DNA of 64,000 nucleotides. Source: Hydractinia symbiolongicarpus. Lineage: Eukaryota > Cnidaria > Hydrozoa > Anthoathecata > Hydractiniidae. Below the pieces are notes generated by a model, which saw only the letters and a list, made by a program, of their open reading frames with translations, did no database searches and was not told the origin of the DNA. The position numbers and the translations under genes were made by a program. Positions 61,478 through 64,000 of the stretch are shown here, piece after piece; within the stretch, counting starts at the first letter, position 1, and every line of letters starts with the position of its first letter. The stretch covers positions 1,876,501 to 1,940,500 of the forward strand of contig NC_079888.1 in the NCBI RefSeq assembly GCF_029227915.1, given 5' to 3'.

Positions 61478-61606
61478 CGTATAAGTCCTGTCTGTGTTCT
61501 GTCACGCAAAATAGTACCGTAAGTAGCAAGACGCACGCATCGCTGTATCAAAAAGGTTAGGCGAACCCGTGGATTTTTCCACGGATTATTCCACGGGCCA
61601 CCGGCT
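61478..61606. repeat. Short repeat with GTCTGTCACGC and CCACGGGCCACCGGC
   Basis: Starts TAATACCCGTATAAGTCC and ends ACCGGCTAGTATTA, with a CCGTGG..CCACGG hairpin near the right side. The ends look like a reduced version of the 57705 family. Confidence 0.4.
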
Positions 61607-61619
61607 AGTATTAAATTTT

Positions 61620-63740
61620 AGATATAAATATTAGATATGAAATTTAAAATATATTTTAATATTAAAAACTCAATAAATTATTAGCAACCACTACATGGAA
61701 GTTAACTTTAAGACCTGGATATTTGATCGATGTGACACCGGCTACTTATGTCTAGGCGATAACACTTTGCATACTTGTAAAATGTCATAACACAAACAGG
61801 GTAAAGGTAAAATATTAACTAGATTGCGTCATGGGGATTAGAAATGCTGTCATATTAAATTTTCAATAAATTCAAATTTCTCAGATGCATTTAACTTGGT
61901 AAATATGACAATTAAAAAAAAAAAAACGACGTCTTTCATTGCGCGGGATCGATGACTTTAAATTTCGTTGTGTTTTATTCCTAGGACCCATAAATCTTCT
62001 TAGCAACACCTTAGTAACCACCTGGTTACGACCATACATGTAATAAAAGAATTTAAATTACATGCCGAGAAAAAGCTAGCTTTATCCCACCCTGTGCTAA
62101 ATGAACATAAATTTGAACATTAAAAATAAACATAAATCTGCATTAGATTAGAGTTGGGAAAATTTAATGCTTCACCACATTTCTCTTCTTGTCCTCAATA
62201 TGTAAGGTTACAGACTTGAACGTAGATACTAACATGCCGCATAATGCAGTTTTTATATTATTATCATTAAATTCGAAGACATCCTCAGGAATTGTTTCTT
62301 TTTATTCATACCTGTTGAACTGATCTTTTAACTGATTTTTCAGTCTTAAATAAGGAGATAAAAGAATTAATAGATGCTTGAATATCATTATTAGATGCTT
62401 GAATAAAATTTAATAGATGCTTGAATATAGAGGCTTGTTGGTTGGTTGTTGAAACATTTTTTCTTGCTATGATGCTTTTTTTTTTTTTTTGACTCACCAG
62501 GCTTCTAAATATGTTAAAATATATCATTATCGGATATTAATTAAAACTATCCCTTAAAATACTACAAAATTACTTAAGTCAGTGGTAGCTTAGAGCTTGA
62601 GACCTTGTAATGTAACTTTTTATCAAGAAAAATCTCTTTTTTAATTATTTTATTATATACCTGAAATTTTAAAATCGCACTTAAACTAATTTAATTTAAT
62701 AAAGACAGTAGCTTTTTTGGCAAATTCCAAACTTCACATCGCAAAATATGCTGCCGCAAGCAAAGTATTATTTCTACCATTTTGTCTTTATTACTATTGC
62801 AAATTCTATTTTTTGCTTCTAATGCAAGTAACCCATGTTACTCGGCTTGCAAGCTTCGAAAATGCGCAATATACTCTTTCACAATGTCTGCATTATGGGT
62901 CAGTCCGCTGTACAACCGCACAGTAAAATCGAGACGCCTTAGACACGTCTTTTAAACCTTTCTGTGACGTGCTAAAGACATTTTAGACACATTCTTGTAC
63001 TGCCAAGGCAGGATTGCTTTAGATAATTATAGCCGACGCATATTAAGATTTTAGTAATTTTAATTCTGATGGAGGTGTGACAAAGCAAAACAAGAAAGGG
63101 TTACGAGAACGATGATGAAGTATTTAATATAAAATTTTCTATAAGCAACAACAAGGAATACAAAAACATTAGTTTCGAAAACTTTTCTTGTTCTAAAAGA
63201 TGGACTTCCCCCTTTGTGGATGATTAAAAGATAAGCAACAATCGAAGCTAAACTGCTGTTTTGCTTATAAAAAAAACGTGCATAACACAAAACATACAGT
63301 GTAATACTACAAAATTAAAATTGTTAAACATAAACAATAACAGTTGGTTAGTATCTTTAAGGGTTGTCTTGAACAACAGCGTCATTTCATTTTTGCCAAC
63401 CACCGACACTTTGGTCTTAGTCCTGCTTGTAAGATATGTCTTTCAAATTGTGCACCTTGGATGATGTGCTTTCTTTGAAGTTACATTTAATTAGACCTTT
63501 AATAAAATGCATTTGAGTCATTACATCAACATATGAAGTAGCTACTGCTTTAATTATAAGAACAAACTTTATAGGTCTAAAATTTTAGAACATGTGTAAC
63601 GTGCACTTGTCACTTACCTCCAAGGTAATATTTTCTTTATTGTCCATTCATATCTTGGGTAAATACAGCTTTTTACTTTACACAATTTCTATTCAAAACT
63701 AAACATTCAACATTTGTTGAAATAGATGTTCTTTCTTCTT
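61620..63740. other. No gene recognised
   Basis: AT-rich with short frames only. Short direct repeats of TTAATAGATGCTTGAAT occur at 62366-62425. The small-exon gene may continue here, but no phase-0 exon was convincing. Confidence 0.4.
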
Positions 63741-63741
63741 A

Positions 63742-63960
63742 GGCGTAGTTTATACGGCCGATTTTATGCCGCGTCTAACTCAAATAAATTTAAAAATGAT
63801 TTAAGTTCGGCAAAAGTGCGGCTGTATAAACTGAACATTTTATTAAGGTCGACCTCAATATTTAAGTCTATCAAATTTTGCCGAACTTTCCACTTAGGTT
63901 AGGCATAAGTTCGGCATCGGTTTATACAGTCGATCTTCGGCCTGTTTTATGCAAGGCAGT
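63742..63960. repeat. Repeat with TTTATACRGYCGAT words, partly inverted
   Basis: GTTTATACGGCCGATTTTAT near the left, GTTTATACAGTCGATCTTCG near the right, and several GTTCGGC/GCCGAAC pairs between. It looks like an incomplete MITE; the right end may lie past the window. Confidence 0.35.
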
Positions 63961-64000
63961 GTTTTTGTCGTGTAAAAAAAACACCAAATCCCATTGTTAT

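Overview
The window is AT-rich nuclear DNA from an animal. It has spliced genes with GT..AG introns, many degraded transposons, microsatellite and satellite DNA, and no bacterial-style operons. The mix of elements (site-specific-type LINEs with a restriction-like endonuclease, piggyBac and CACTA-like relics, a Crypton-type tyrosine recombinase gene, and short GCGAAAATTAATTCC-rich elements) fits a cnidarian, perhaps a hydrozoan, or a similar marine invertebrate. That assignment is inference; no taxonomic marker is present.

Layout. Bases 1-1.4 kb (minus) hold unresolved exon-like segments. Bases 1.7-16.6 kb are a transposon graveyard: a truncated LINE 3' end set in a degraded CACTA-like transposase, a protease-like fragment, at least four copies or pieces of one LINE family on the minus strand (one interrupted by a TTAA-flanked inverted-repeat element), a CR1/Jockey-like LINE fragment on the plus strand, and a 380-base TA microsatellite. 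Bases 18.9-26 kb are a satellite array of about 122-base units with a 2,272-base higher-order duplication and a strongly palindromic insert. A 630-base MITE with a 5-base target duplication lies just upstream of the largest gene.

Bases 28.2-41.3 kb (plus) carry a gene I could assemble by hand, with about 18 core exons in consistent phase. It encodes a KMT5A-like SET domain, acidic/serine-rich linkers, Cys/His motifs, a Crypton-type tyrosine recombinase domain and a basic C-terminal domain. Two Lys/Glu-rich exons containing stops can be skipped without changing the frame. One in-frame TAG precedes the recombinase active-site half. Bases 42-64 kb contain small inverted-repeat elements, two small two-exon genes, a protein-kinase N-lobe-like segment, a piggyBac transposase relic and two small-exon gene models of unknown function (51.0-53.7 and 57.3-61.4 kb).

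The most striking observation is the LINE family. In two diverged copies a ubiquitin-specific-protease (C19/USP-type) domain follows the restriction-like endonuclease domain in the same open frame, giving the order RT - CCHC - RLE - USP. The second is the SET plus tyrosine-recombinase gene. All gene models are hand-made from splice signals and reading frame; none was checked by search or transcript data.
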